From Anagrus nilaparvatae (Eukaryota > Arthropoda > Insecta > Hymenoptera > Mymaridae), in contig JAKSXM010000129.1 in assembly GCA_022575985.1 (NCBI GenBank), positions 1,511,501 through 1,575,500 of the forward strand: 64,000 nucleotides of DNA, in the 5' to 3' direction. Below the pieces are notes generated by a model, which did not search any database, was not told where the DNA came from, and saw nothing but the letters and a program-made list of their open reading frames with translations. The position numbers and the translations under genes were made by a program. Below are positions 45,227-56,760 of the stretch, one piece after another. Each line of letters starts with the position of its first letter. Positions within the stretch are counted from its first letter, which is position 1.

Positions 45227-46217
45227 CGGTTCAGTTAAAATTTTTTTTAAGTATAATAAAATATTTTTTTTTCTATATTTAGTTTTTTTGCCATATATAG
45301 ACAAATATACGGCGTTTTTGTTAATATAAAAAAAAACTCCCAAAATTAAAAAATTTTTCCAATGACCACTTTTAGGACTACTTGTGTTCATTAACAAATA
45401 TGTAATATTGAATTTTATTTTGCTGTTAAAAAAAAAATGTATGAACTTTAATGTTGCATGAAATATAAATAAAAAAAAAAAAATTAATAAAAGAATAAAA
45501 TTAAATAAATTTTATAAACAAATTAAATTATTAAAAAAGATTAATTAACTCTTTAAAACACGAGATACACGTACAAATTACTACGAGTACAAATTAATTA
45601 CTACACAAATTACTACACGTACAAATTAATACGATACAAATTAATTTGTGCAGTCAAACAATCCATTTTTAAATTGATTTCCATCAATTTCTATGAAAAC
45701 TTTACTTAAATTTACTTCACTTCACTTCACAAAAGTAATATTATTGTAAAGCTATAAATAAATTATAAAAATTTTATAACAAAAAAACACTGAAATACAT
45801 TGTTCGGAAAAAGAAAAGCCCGGACCTCGAAGAAAGTACCAAGGAAAGAGAAATGCGGTGGAGATGCCGTTAGCTATAATATAATTTTATATATTATTAT
45901 TGGTATTGAACTGAAATGATATTGGATGTATAAAAAAAAGGAGTCAAAATGAATATAGTAATTTGAATAATACTTTAAAATATATATTTTATTAGTAGAC
46001 GCTTATATGTCGGTGTCTTAGCGGGGACTGTGCCTCGGAAGAGAATATACATAAAAATTGAGGGGAACGCTCCAACATAAAAATTCTACATGATTTAGGA
46101 GAAAAACTTTAAAATTATAATTAAAATTAAGTAATGGTTTGTTTTTATTATGTATAAAATCATAAATTAATAGATATATAAGAAAAATTGTTATGATAGT
46201 TTATGGAATTAAGTATA

Positions 46218-46635
46218 CAGTAGTTCCTCAGTTAACGAACTTTTTGGGACCAAAAAAACGCTTGTTATTCAAGGATTTAAAAAATGGCCGTCTTTTAGGA
46301 TAGTTAAACTAAATATAGGAACTATATAGTATATATACTAGCCAAAATATTCGAAATATACGCTAGCATCAATAAAATTCCTTTTTTGTATACAATATAT
46401 TTCAATAACAATCCTATTTACTATAATTAAAGATAGTTAAATAACCAAAATATAACAATGCCCTTCATTCACAAAAATGTACGCTCTTTTGATCTACATT
46501 ACAACATCTTGTTAACGAACCGAATTTAGAAAAAAAAGAAAAATAACAAAAAAATCCAAAAAGTTTTCTAAAATTTGGTGTTCATAAAAAGTCAAAAAAT
46601 CGTTATTTGAGGGGTCTTTAATCAAGGAACTACTG
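46218..46635. mobile_element. 418 bp pogo/Tigger-like MITE
   Basis: Ends CAGTAGTTCCT and AGGAACTACTG, inverted, extended by TCAGTTAACGAAC against an equivalent on the right (AATAACGATTTTTTGAC side). TA on both sides (46216-46217 and 46636-46637) is the Tc1/mariner-group target duplication. CAGTRGTTCCTC ends recall pogo-type TIRs. No coding content. Confidence 0.8.
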
Positions 46636-47917
46636 TATTTTATTTGTATATAAATATTTGTAAAAGCACCTACGGCTTTAGATTTTAAAAGAAAAGATAA
46701 TGTAGGATAGTGATAAATTAAGAAAATTTTACTTTTTGTATTAAGTTAACAGATAAGATAAAAATATGAAGTAAATCCCTAGAATAGAGCCAATCCAAAA
46801 ATTATTTCATCTAAATTAAACTTAAGTGCAATTTAGAAGTCAATAAAATGTTTAGATTTTATTTATATTTATAATAATTTTGGCAATTTTTACTTCGGAT
46901 TTAGCTTACTATTTAGCGCCTGTTAATTATAAAATCTAAGCAAACTTTTTTCGCTAAAGAGGGAAGTATAAGCTCAGGTAAAAATAGACCCAAAATAAAA
47001 TGGTCGTGATATAAAAAATAAATTGCGTAAGTCAATAGTTGCTTAATATCTAGCATGACTTGGAAAAAATGTACCAAGCATAAATATTTTGATACCTGAA
47101 GAAACATAATATAATATTGACTACTTATCAACTCAGCGGGTGTTGGACCACGCATGCAAAACATTGGCATGGAACTTTCCCCATACTTAAAAATAAAAAT
47201 AGATTTTGATGACAGGACAAATACTCTTATCACTATATATAGAGGTGAAATCCGAAGGTTCCTTTCTTTTAAGCTTAATGTCTTCTTATAGTAGTTCCGA
47301 CACTCGGGTGTAGATTTAAATTCAGTGGTGACTTCCAGATTGGACTGGTTAACTTAATTATTTTAAGCAAAATTTGTAATAAATTTAACTTATAATAATA
47401 TTAAAACAACATTTAATAATACTTTTCATTAATAGTTAATATTTATTTATAATATTTATTTATCTTAACATTTAATAATAATTACTAATTATATCAAATA
47501 AAGTTATACATTTTAACCTTTCTATTTTATTTAAATTGAACTAATCCTTTCCTGCCATGAGTCACGAATAGACGCAAGGTAAAAAGGACTATATATCTCA
47601 TAAACGATTTATTTACATATAGGTCGCAGTTCATAAATACTAATACTTAGAAATAAATAAACGTAACACAGACACCAAAAACCTTAAAAAACGCTTTTTT
47701 ATGCATGAAATGCAAAAGCAAATAAATTCCCCTATCCATTTCATTTTAACCCCTTTGATTTAGCAAGTGGCTCTGTTTTCCTCTTATAAAACAAACATTT
47801 AATAAATTAAATATTTATTTATATAAAAAAAACATTAATTTGCAGTGGCCGCTAACTTTATACTTAATTATAAAGGAAGAACGTTGCAATTTCGTTACTG
47901 GTTCTGGGTTAAATTAT

Positions 47918-48041
47918 TTATTTTTGGTTCCTCATAGAGGAACCTTTGTGATAGGTGAAATTTTGATTTTCGATATTTTGGCATATAAGCACGTTTTGAG
48001 ACCTCAGGAAGCTAAAAAACCGGTTTTTAAATAAAGTCTGT

Positions 48042-48074
<33 letters not shown>

Positions 48075-48160
48075 CGTATGAATGTATGTATGTATGTATG
48101 TATGCTGGACTGTAACCGGTGATATTTCACAGCCAACACGATATTAAGACCTAATTTTTT
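47918..48160 (+). repeat. Dispersed repeat with TG/TATG microsatellite, copy 1
   Basis: CACGTTTTGAGACCTCAGGA and AGCTAAAAAACCGGTTTT precede a TG microsatellite, then TATG repeats, then AACCGGTGATATTTCACA. Further copies at 53722-53840 (partial) and 54210-54400. Confidence 0.85.
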
Positions 48161-48620
48161 TTTAAAAATTTTTTTTACCAAAAAATCTCGAGGTACTTTT
48201 AATTTGGATGTAATACCTCATTTTTTTCCATGAAAGTACTGATATCTAGAAGTATCGTTTTTACTCGATATCTAGAATCTTATAATTTATTTTTAAAAAA
48301 TTTTTTTCACCAAAAAATACAAAAAATGACAATTTTTTTTTTCCTTTTGGACGCAGTACTTGATTTATTTCTGTGGAAGTACTAGTTTTAGAAATATCGT
48401 ATATAGTAATTTTTTGGACCTGATACTTAATTTTTTCAAAATTTTTTTCTCAAAATTTTTGTCGCCAAAAAATACAAAAAACGCCAAAATTTTTTTTATT
48501 TTAGGATGTAATACTTAATTTTTTCCTATGAAAGTACAAATATCTAAAATTATCGTTTGTAAAGGATTTCTCCATCGGATACGTAATTTTTCGAAATTTT
48601 TTTTTTCAAAACTTTTTTCA
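48161..48620. repeat. Satellite-like repeat field, left part
   Basis: Diverged units of very roughly 100-170 bp: a TTTTGGACG or TTTAGGATG word, a G/CAGTACTTAATTT or TAATACTTAATTT word, TATGAAAGTAC, TATCTAGAATTATCG, then TTTTTTTCTCAAAATTTTT and AAAAAATACAAAAA. The field continues at 51662 after the BEL 2 insertion. Confidence 0.75.
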
Positions 48621-48625
48621 TAAAA

Positions 48626-48848
48626 TGTTCCTTGATGGAATGGATTTGAGGTTTATAATAAATATGTATTGCGGCAGTCATTATTGTTATTGTAGTATAT
48701 AATTGCAGTGTGTGTTCATGGCGGTGTCGGAGAGCGAACTGAGCTCTCGACCGCATTTATACAATAGAGGCGCTGTCATGCGCAATATAATAAGATACAT
48801 AATACAAAGAGACGTATAATACATATAATACATATATATACTGGAACA
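48626..48848 (-). repeat. BEL 2 3' LTR
   Basis: Matches 51439-51661. Contains GCGCATGACAGCGCC and TATAAATGCGG on the minus strand, the first shared with the BEL 1 LTR. TCCCACCCACCC follows on the plus strand, so the minus-strand interior ends GGGTGGGTGGGA, a good polypurine tract. Confidence 0.88.
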
Positions 48849-51422
48849 TCCCACCCACCCATTCTGCGGAGTAGAATGTTAATACAAAAGCTTATAAAAA
48901 ATAAAGATTTAGTTTTAAAAATGAATTAACAATAAAATATAATTTAGTTTATAATAATAGTATATATACAATAATTTTGATTCTAAAATAATTCTAAAAT
49001 AAGTAATCTTTTGACAATATAAAAATATAAATTTGACAATGAAAGGCAATAGTTTGACAGTAAAATACAATGGTTTGACAATAAAATACAATCTTCAGCA
49101 CCATCTACCAGATCAGAGTATCTGACAATCTATTGAGACCTCCAGTCATAATCATGATAATTAAAAAATTAAACAGAAACATTGATTCGCCTAGATCAAC
49201 AATATAAAGCATAGCATTTAAAAATTAATAGGTAATTAAAAGGACAATGCTTTCACAATTCCAAGCAAAACAAAGAACAAAGCTTAAAGAAAATAGTCTC
49301 AAAAAAAAGGTAAATCAAGAAATGTAGTACTGAAGAGTAATTAAGTAACAAGACTATGTTTAATTATTAAATAAACAATACATTGTTCTATGTTCCTCCC
49401 CCGACAAAAAGAAAAACAAAAGGACTGGTGCAAAAGGTAAGTACGCCACCCACCTTATTTGATTACAATGAAAATTATGCCACCCACCATGTTAAATTTG
49501 ATGGAACTAAGATTAGAAAAAAAAATAAATAATATTGCAAATAAAGGTGAAGCCCATACGAAAAGAAAGAGAAAAATAGAAAAATGTATAATATTAATGT
49601 ATTTATAATTTGCTAAGAGGCTAATTTTTACTAATTTTTTGACAAAAAACGATAATTATCTATGTAAGTCATATTTGTTAGCAATTTAAAATGAAAATAA
49701 CCTGGATTCGTGAGAGCAGTGATAAACCCTAAACACTAAAAATTTAAAAAACATGTTTAAGTATCTGAAGTTTCAATTAACTTTGACAGAAGCTAATGTA
49801 TAACAAAAAAAAAATAAAAAATTATACGAAATTCAAATACTAAAAATTTCCAATTGTTGACCCAAACGAACCAAGGAATCCAATTGAATATAAAAATGAA
49901 ATCCAAAAAATGACATTGAAGTTGACTTGAAACGCTTTTTGGTTGATGACGAAAATAATGTTGAATGATTGCAGCTCCCAATAGAATGACAGAAGACTTC
50001 ACTGGTAAACAGGATACTTGAAGGCTGCAGGAATTATCAACCAGATGTTTCAGATTCAAGCCAGTATATATAACCTACAAGCGACACAGTAATAATTAGT
50101 ATGACATTTATGACAACTTTAAAAACAAAAAAAAATAAAAATTTTGTGAATTTAAAATTATTAATTGGTCAATAGAAAATTTTTCCAAGATTTAATAATT
50201 AATAATTTATTTGAAAGTATCATTAATTAAAAAATATTTGAAATTTAAATAATTAAATTAAAAAAAAAAAAAAAAGAAAAAAATTTAATTGTAGACATGA
50301 AAAACAAAGTATTTATTTATAAACAAAGATTTAATCAAATTATTTATCTATATTATTTGACAAATAAGAATTTGCTAATCTTAAGTAATCAAAATTTAGA
50401 CTCAATTATTTAAGCTATTGATCAACTGAAAATTTACTAAGTTTAAATAATTAAAATTTAGACCTAATTATTTAAAGGTATTGATCAATTTGGGGAAAAA
50501 AATAATAAAAATAAATAATTAATCAATTTGAGACAATAAAAAACTATATGAGTTGTTTATAAATAAATAGAGAAAAATAAATAAAGTAAACATAACTTAA
50601 GATACATCAGCTGACGGCAGACGACGAAATTCACGACAGACGAACGAATACTATTGTTAACACAGCTGATGAACATGTGGGCTTTGTGTACTTTGGACAG
50701 CAGACGAAAAATCATGCAGTGGACTGTATAATACGTAATGTTGACGACGAACAGCGAGGAGCAGCGAAGAGTAGCGATGAAAGCCGATGGCGATCGAAGC
50801 ACTGGTGATGAAATTGTGACTTGTAGATGATTTTTTTTTTACGATTTGACTATAGACGAATTTTTTACTTTTAGATAACTAGATGACAATATTTTTCCAG
50901 TGACGAAATTTTTCAATTAATAGACGAATTTTTACATGTAGATAATTGTAGATAACTAGATGACAATATTTTTCCAGTGATGAAATTTTTCAATTAATAG
51001 ACGAATTCTTACGATGATGTGACAATTTTTTTTTTGGCAGACGAAATTTTTTAAATGTTGAATCTTTTACGATGAAAATCAATTGTCCAATACAATTAAT
51101 TTTTGGGAAGAACAATTATACAAAAAACAAAATTTCGTATTCTAAACACGTGCACAGTTTTTGTATTTTTTGAGTTTTTTCACACGCGTGCACTGAGATG
51201 TTCAAAAAAAAAAATAATATCTCGTATTATTTTTTATGAATGTTGTTCGCTCCACAAATAATAAAAAATAATTTGACAAAAAAGCACTGATTTAAAAATT
51301 TTGCACGTGCACAGTTTATTTTTATACATGAAAAAACACACAGTAATTTTGGCCACCGACAAAAAATATATATAAAAAAATAATCAACGAGCTTTGACAC
51401 ACTATTTTTCGAAAAAAGATTC
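48849..51422 (-). other. BEL 2 interior, noncoding
   Basis: No gag or pol block on either strand. Includes a polypurine tract at 48849-48860, a block with GCCACCCACC words at about 49445-49490, a ~75 bp direct repeat at 50870-51010 (AGATGACAATATTTTTCCAG twice), TCGTC/TCATC words, and GCACGTGCA and ACACGTGCA near 51150-51310, mirrored in the BEL 1 leader. Confidence 0.65.
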
Positions 51423-51438
51423 GGCTCGAATGACCAGA
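51423..51438 (-). other. BEL 2 primer-binding region
   Basis: Minus-strand TCTGGTCATTCGAGCC directly inside the 5' LTR; one base different from BEL 1. Confidence 0.78.
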
Positions 51439-51661
51439 TGTTACGTGATGGAATGGATTTGAGGTTTATAATAAATATGTATTGCGGCAGCCATTATTGT
51501 TAATGTAGTATATATTTGCAGTGTGTGTTCATGGCGGTGTCGGAGAGCGAACTGAGCTCTCGACCGCATTTATACAATAGAGGCGCTGTCATGCGCAATA
51601 TAATAAGATACATAATACAAAGAGACGTATAATACATATAATACATATATATACTGGAACA
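51439..51661 (-). repeat. BEL 2 5' LTR
   Basis: 223 bp, near-identical to 48626-48848 (for example GGCAGCCATT against GGCAGTCATT), indicating a fairly recent insertion. Confidence 0.9.
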
Positions 51662-52250
51662 TAAGAAAATTAAAAAAACACTATAATTTTTTTTCTTTTT
51701 GGACGTAATACCTCATTTATTTCCATGCAAGTACTTATATTCGAAATTATGATTTTTACTCGACAATTTCGAATCTTATAATTTATTTTTTAAAAATTAT
51801 TTTCTCAAATTTTTTTTCACCAAAAAATACAAAAAATACCAATATTTTTTTCATTATGGACGCAATACTTAATTTATTTCTGTAGAAGTACTAGTCTTAG
51901 AAATATCGTTTATAGTAATTTTTTGGACCTGATACTTGATTTTTTTAAAATTTTTTTCTCAAAATTTTTGTCGCCAAAAAATACAAAAAGCCAAATTTTT
52001 TTTTTATTTTAGGACGTAATACTTAATTTTTTCCTATGAAACTACGAATATCTAGAATTATCGTTTGTAAAGGATATCTCCATCTGATACGTAATTTTTT
52101 GATTTTTTTTTTTTTAATTTTTTTAATAAAAAAATTAAAAAAACACAATAATTTTTTTTCTTTTTGGACTTAGTACTTAATTTATTTTTATGAAAGTACT
52201 AATATCTAGAATTATCGTTTTAATAGATTATTTTTTGTCCATGATGATTT
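51662..52250. repeat. Satellite-like repeat field, right part
   Basis: Continues the field seen at 48161-48620 with the same words (CTTTTTGGACGTAATAC, TTCTGTAGAAGTACTAG, AAATATCGTTTATAG, CTCAAAATTTTTGTCGCC). No gene. Confidence 0.75.
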
Positions 52251-52604
52251 ACTCAATAAATTCCATAATTTACAAACTTCTTCTATTATTATTTTTTCTT
52301 TTTTTGTTAAAAATTCGAAAATTATTATTAAGCATTCTTCTGGTATTATGAAATTAATATTTGAATAATAATATATAAAATTAAAATAATTATTGTTTTT
52401 AATAATGACTTGGTCTAATTAATATCTAAAAACACGAATTCACAAATGTTTTTTGAAACACAAACCTGCACTATTCACGCGTTAGGAAACTGGAAAATTA
52501 TTAGCGAAACATGAATTGAGCTTTTCAGTTTACTTAAATGAAAGCTTTCATAGTTCCCTAGGTATTTCTGCACCAAAGGTCCTTAAATCGATAAGTCCAT
52601 TTCA

Positions 52605-52830
52605 CCCCGTTCCCCTAAAAAAGTCATTTTTTCACTTCTTTCTTAAAAATGTCACTTTTTCACTTCTTTCTTAAAAATGTCACTTTTTCACTTCTTTCTT
52701 AAAAATGTCACTTTCACCCCCCCCCCCTAAAAACGTCACTTTTTCACCATCCCTAAAAACGTCACTTTTTAACCCCCTCCCCCCTTAAAACGTCACTTTT
52801 TCATTCCCCCTTAAAAACGTTTATTTTTCA
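52605..52830. repeat. ~30 bp minisatellite
   Basis: Units of the form AAAAATGTCACTTTTTCACT with TCTTTCTT, then CCC-rich variants (CCCCTAAAAACGTCACTTTT). At least seven units of 28-35 bp; the first three are nearly exact. No repeat-spacer architecture. Confidence 0.85.
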
Positions 52831-53213
52831 AGATGGTGGAACCAAAAACATGAAAATAGAATGTTGCTACATTATCTCATTATCTGGGGGTTTTCGAGGT
52901 CAATAAAAATGTTTCTAGGTCCGCAATATCAGGATCAATACTTAGTTTATTGAAAATTATTTTCTAAAAAGTTAAATAAAAAACATTAAATCAAAGCAAC
53001 ATTTTTTTTCTTTTGGAATACGGTACTTAACTTTTTTTTATGAAATACTGATATCTCAAATTATCATTTTTATTAGATAAAATAGACCATTATAAATATT
53101 TTGCTATTGTTGATGAGGAACCATAGTGCCAATCACTTGGCAGCGTTTTTTCAATTTCTTCGATAGATTATGTAATGCTTTTATAAGTAATTTAAAATAT
53201 TTATTTAATTTAC

Positions 53214-53451
53214 CTCTGGAGCTCTTTCTCTTGTTAAAAAATGATGAGCGACATCATCCGGAAGAATATTCATTAACAACTGCATATTGTTATTTCTAGA
53301 TTCCATCATTTCTGAAAGTTCTTTCTCTGCTTGCTGTTTCCATAAAAAGTCTAGTCGTGAAGTTAGTTCTACCAATCTACTGTGATAAATTACAATGAAA
53401 AGAAAAACCATAAGAAAAAGTGACATCTGGATTGAAGTTGATACTTGCACA
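53214..53451 (-). CDS. Adenylate cyclase exon (transmembrane to catalytic junction)
   Basis: The only host coding sequence recognised. 238 bp between a good acceptor (TTTATTTCCTCTAG) and a good donor (CAGAG then GTAAAT). Encodes one hydrophobic helix ([12 protein letters not shown]), then [20 protein letters not shown], a helical linker, [12 protein letters not shown] and TRERAPE. RLDFLWK..A...E followed by NILP..VA.HFL is the diagnostic transition from the last transmembrane helix to the cyclase catalytic domain in class III membrane adenylate cyclases, which make cAMP at the plasma membrane. The join with the next exon would fall just before the usual E-L-Y block. Neighbouring exons are not in view, so introns here exceed several kb. 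Which isoform is unresolved. Confidence 0.85.
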
Positions 53452-53721
53452 CTAGAGGAAATAAAAGAATATTTAAAATTATGTAATTGTTGCATTTTGT
53501 TAAGCATTAAAGTTGTTTCCCTCTACATTACTTTTCAATGTTTCAATTTTAAACAGCTAATAGACCTTCCTGCACTTAGAAAAATTAAGCAGTAAGCACC
53601 CCCTCCCCCATTTCTAAATACCTGAATAATTTTTCTTAAGAATTCAATTGATTGAATAATAATTACCCTGAAGGAAATTTATTGGCATTTAATGAAGAAT
53701 TTTTTAAGTTTAAGCAAAAGA

Positions 53722-55440
53722 CCTCAGGAAGCTAAAAAACCGGTTTTAAAAAAAAGTACGTAGGTGTGTGTGTGTGTGTGTGTGTGAGAGAGTGCGTGTG
53801 TGTGTGAGAGTGCGTGTGTGTGTGTATCTGTGTATGTCAAAATTTTTTTCACTAAAAAATCTCAAGGTGCTGTTTTTTTTAATTTTGATGTAATACCTCA
53901 TTTTCTTTTATGAAAATATTAATATCTAGAAGTATCGTTTTTACTTGAGATCTTAAATCTTTAATTATTAGTTTTTTTTTATTTTTTTCTCAAAATTTTA
54001 AATACCAAAAATTAAAAAAAAATAACACTTTTTTTTTCTTTTTGGACGTAGTACCTAATTATTTTCTATTGGAGTTATAGTTTTAAAAATATCCTTTATA
54101 GTCAATTTTTGGATCTAATACGTATTTTTTTTTTTTTTTTTTAGGACGCTGTACTTAATTTCTTCTTGTGAAAGTAATTTTCAATAGGTCAAATAGATAA
54201 ATAAAAATATTTTGGTTCCTCAATGAGGGACCATTGTGGTGGGTCAAATTTTGGTTTTTGATTTTTTTGGCATATTAGCACGTTTTGGGACCTCAGGAAG
54301 CTAGAAAATCAGTTTAAAAAAAAGTTTGTCTGTGTATGTATGCGTGTGTGTGTGTATGTAACCGGTGATATTTCACAACTATTATGGAATGAAGACCTAA
54401 TATTTTTTTTAAATATTTTTTCATCAAAAATCTCAAAATACTTTTTTTTTTTTAATTTGGATGTAATATTTTCATTTATTTCCATGAAAGTACTTATATT
54501 TGAAAGTATTATTTTTTTTGGATATCTCGAATCTGATAATTAATTTTTTGAAAATTTTTTCCCAAAATTTTCCTCACAAAAAAACACAAAAAACCAATTT
54601 TTTTTCCTTTTGGACATAGTACCTTTATTTATTTCTAGGAGAGTAATAGTTTAAAAAAGTTCATTTATAGAAAATTTTGTATCTGATACAGAATTTTTTC
54701 AAAATTTTTTTCTCAAAATTAAAAAAACAAAAAAATTAAAAAAACTGTAATACTTTTTTTTTGAGGTGTAATACCTCATTTAATTCCATAAAAGTACTAA
54801 TATCTGAAAATACTGTAACCGGTAATATTTCACAACCATTATAGAATTCAGACCTAATTTTTTTTTTTTTAATTTTTTCGCCCAAAAATCTCAAACTACT
54901 TTTTTTTTTTTAATTTTGATGTAATACCTCATTTATTTCCATAAAAGTACTTATATTTTAAAGTATGATTTTTACTCAACATTTCGAATCTAATGATTAA
55001 TTTTTTAAAAATTTTTTAAAAAAATTTTTGTCACAAAAAAATACAAAAAATCTTTAATTTGAAATAAAGTAAAACTTTTTTTTCTTTTTAGACGTGATAC
55101 CTAATTTATTTTTATGAGATTACCAGTTATAGAAAGTTCGTTTATAGTAATTTTTTGGATATAATAACGAATTCTTTTAAAATTTTTTTCTCAAAATTAA
55201 AAAAACTGTAATATTTTTTTTTGGGGTTTAATACTTCATTTAATTCCATGAAGATAATAATATCTGATAATATTGTAATCGACGATATTTCACAACTATT
55301 TTGGAATTAAGAGAGAAATGTATGTATGAATGCATGTTTTAAATCGGTGATATCATAGGCATATTGATGTATTAAGCGCATTGTTTGAATAACTTTAGTG
55401 CCAGCTAGTTGGCAGCGCATTTTTATTGCTAATGAAGACC
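53722..55440. repeat. Further satellite and TG-linked repeat copies
   Basis: GACCTCAGGAAGCTA at 53722 and 54290, TG runs at 53764-53825 and 54330-54360, AACCGGTGATATTTCACA at 54360, and satellite words (TAATACCTCATTT, AGTACT[TA]ATAT) up to 55270. At 55397 GTGCCAGCTAGTTGGCAGCG also occurs in variant form at 53128 and 59329. No gene. Confidence 0.7.
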
Positions 55441-55790
55441 TGTAAAATATTGGGTAATTGCTGGTTGATAATAAATGGCATGTTCAGGAAATTAGGCGAC
55501 AAAATGATATTTGACACAACGTATTTAAATAATAAAAATAATGTGGATTTATTGACACTAAAAAACAATGTTACTTGACGTTACCTCTCTCACATAATAA
55601 TTTCATAAAATAACGACACTTTACATAAATTAATTAATATAAAATCACTGACAGGTGTAATTCACCAATTAAATGGGAAAGACACATAATTAACTGACTT
55701 GACAAATAAATGATGATTAAATATATGGATAATATGACACATTAGACTTATAAATATTGAATTGACATGATAATAAAAAGACAATAGGCA
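55441..55790 (-). repeat. BEL 3 3' LTR
   Basis: Matches 58776-59125 with few changes; minus strand runs TGCCTATTGTC to TTTTACA. Confidence 0.88.
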
Positions 55791-56447
55791 CGTGACAGTT
55801 ATGATTTGACCATCTTCAGATGCAGTTCTTTGACACTTAATAAAGACCATTGAGTTGGAGCCGTGTTGTAGTTCTTGATGAAAAATTGACGTTTGAGTAT
55901 AAAGTTATGATGAGACCAACTGCACCATGACATGCATTGACTGAATATGATAGATGTCATTGTATTGTAAATGTCGTCGATCTGAAGTTGAGCTGTCGCT
56001 TTGGACTGGACTGATATTGACTTTGACTGTTGAGCGTTATTTTGAATACTTCGATCTGTGACCTGTTGCTAGACTTTCTGGATTGAGAACTGTGAACATA
56101 TGCGTTACATAAAATGACTGCTATGCATAAAATTAAAATTTTCACGGGAAGTTTGACGTGTGGTACATGCTTGTTACGACGATATGACTCATTGTACTCT
56201 TAAAATGAATTGAGACTAGAAATGACACATTTGACAATGTTGAGATTAATTGAAATTAGTTTTCTGAATAGGTTACCGCCCACCATGAGACGATCGGAGG
56301 TTTCTCGTGAAGATTTATTCGATCTATTGACAGAAACATGGCAGAGAAAACGATCGACCTGAAAAATACCGTGACGTGGTAAATGATAATGCTTAAAATT
56401 GACATTCGACTTGACAAAAAGCAGACTATTTATAAATTTGAGTTGAT

Positions 56448-56760
56448 TTAAATTGACACGTTTAACAGAAATGACGTTTGTTTGATGAGTAATAATTGAT
56501 CTAAATTAAGACTTTTGACAGGTATGACGCTTGACTTGACATCAGACAGGCTATTTACAAAAGATAGTTGATTTAAATTAATACATTTGACAGATATGAC
56601 AATTAACTTGACAGCAGACAGGCTGTTCTTAAAATATAATTGACTTAAATTTAAATATTTGACATACATGAGATTTGACTTAATTGGCAGAAAATTTACA
56701 AAAACTAATTTATTTAAATTTAAATAATCGAGAGATATGACGTTTGACTTGTTTGAAACT
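56448..56760 (-). repeat. ~72 bp tandem repeats inside the BEL 3 frame
   Basis: Four imperfect units, a multiple of three long, each with ATTTAAAT, TTGACA and ATGAC words on the plus strand. They keep the reading frame and encode hydrophobic, Asn/Leu-rich repeats. Confidence 0.75.

Larger units (their letters stand above)
45227..48180. other. AT-rich spacer with no supported gene
   Basis: Contains short direct repeats of ACAAATTA near 45575-45655, a pogo-like MITE at 46218-46635, and the start of a TG-microsatellite-linked repeat at about 47920. A minus frame at 46913-47233 (YGESSMPMFCMRGPTPAEL) is too isolated to call. Confidence 0.5.
48626..51661 (-). mobile_element. Non-autonomous BEL-like LTR element 2
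   Basis: Two 223 bp LTRs (48626-48848, 51439-51661) of the same orientation. On the minus strand the LTR runs TGTTCCAGTATATA to AACA and the right copy is followed by TCTGGTCATTCGAGCC, the BEL primer region. Flanking five-mers TAAAA (48621-48625) and TAAGA (51662-51666) differ at one base, a likely target duplication. The 2.6 kb interior has no gag-pol, so it depends on another BEL element. It sits inside the satellite field. Confidence 0.85.

Noticed and set aside
46913..47233. Minus-strand frame with YGESSMPMFCMRGPTPAEL
   Set aside because: Downstream of the cyclase exon on the same strand, but does not resemble the next cyclase segment and has no clear splice pair or family.
49793..50059. 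Minus-strand hydrophobic frame in BEL 2
   Set aside because: No homology or start context; AT-rich DNA yields Phe/Ile/Tyr-rich frames by chance.
52605..52830. Regular repeats resembling a CRISPR array
   Set aside because: Repeats are contiguous without unique spacers and the genome is eukaryotic; it is a minisatellite.
55957..56145. Frame with a signal-peptide-like start (KILILCIAVILCNAYV) near the BEL 3 3' LTR, possible env
   Set aside because: Starts at GTG with no ATG, is 62 codons long and has no other envelope feature.
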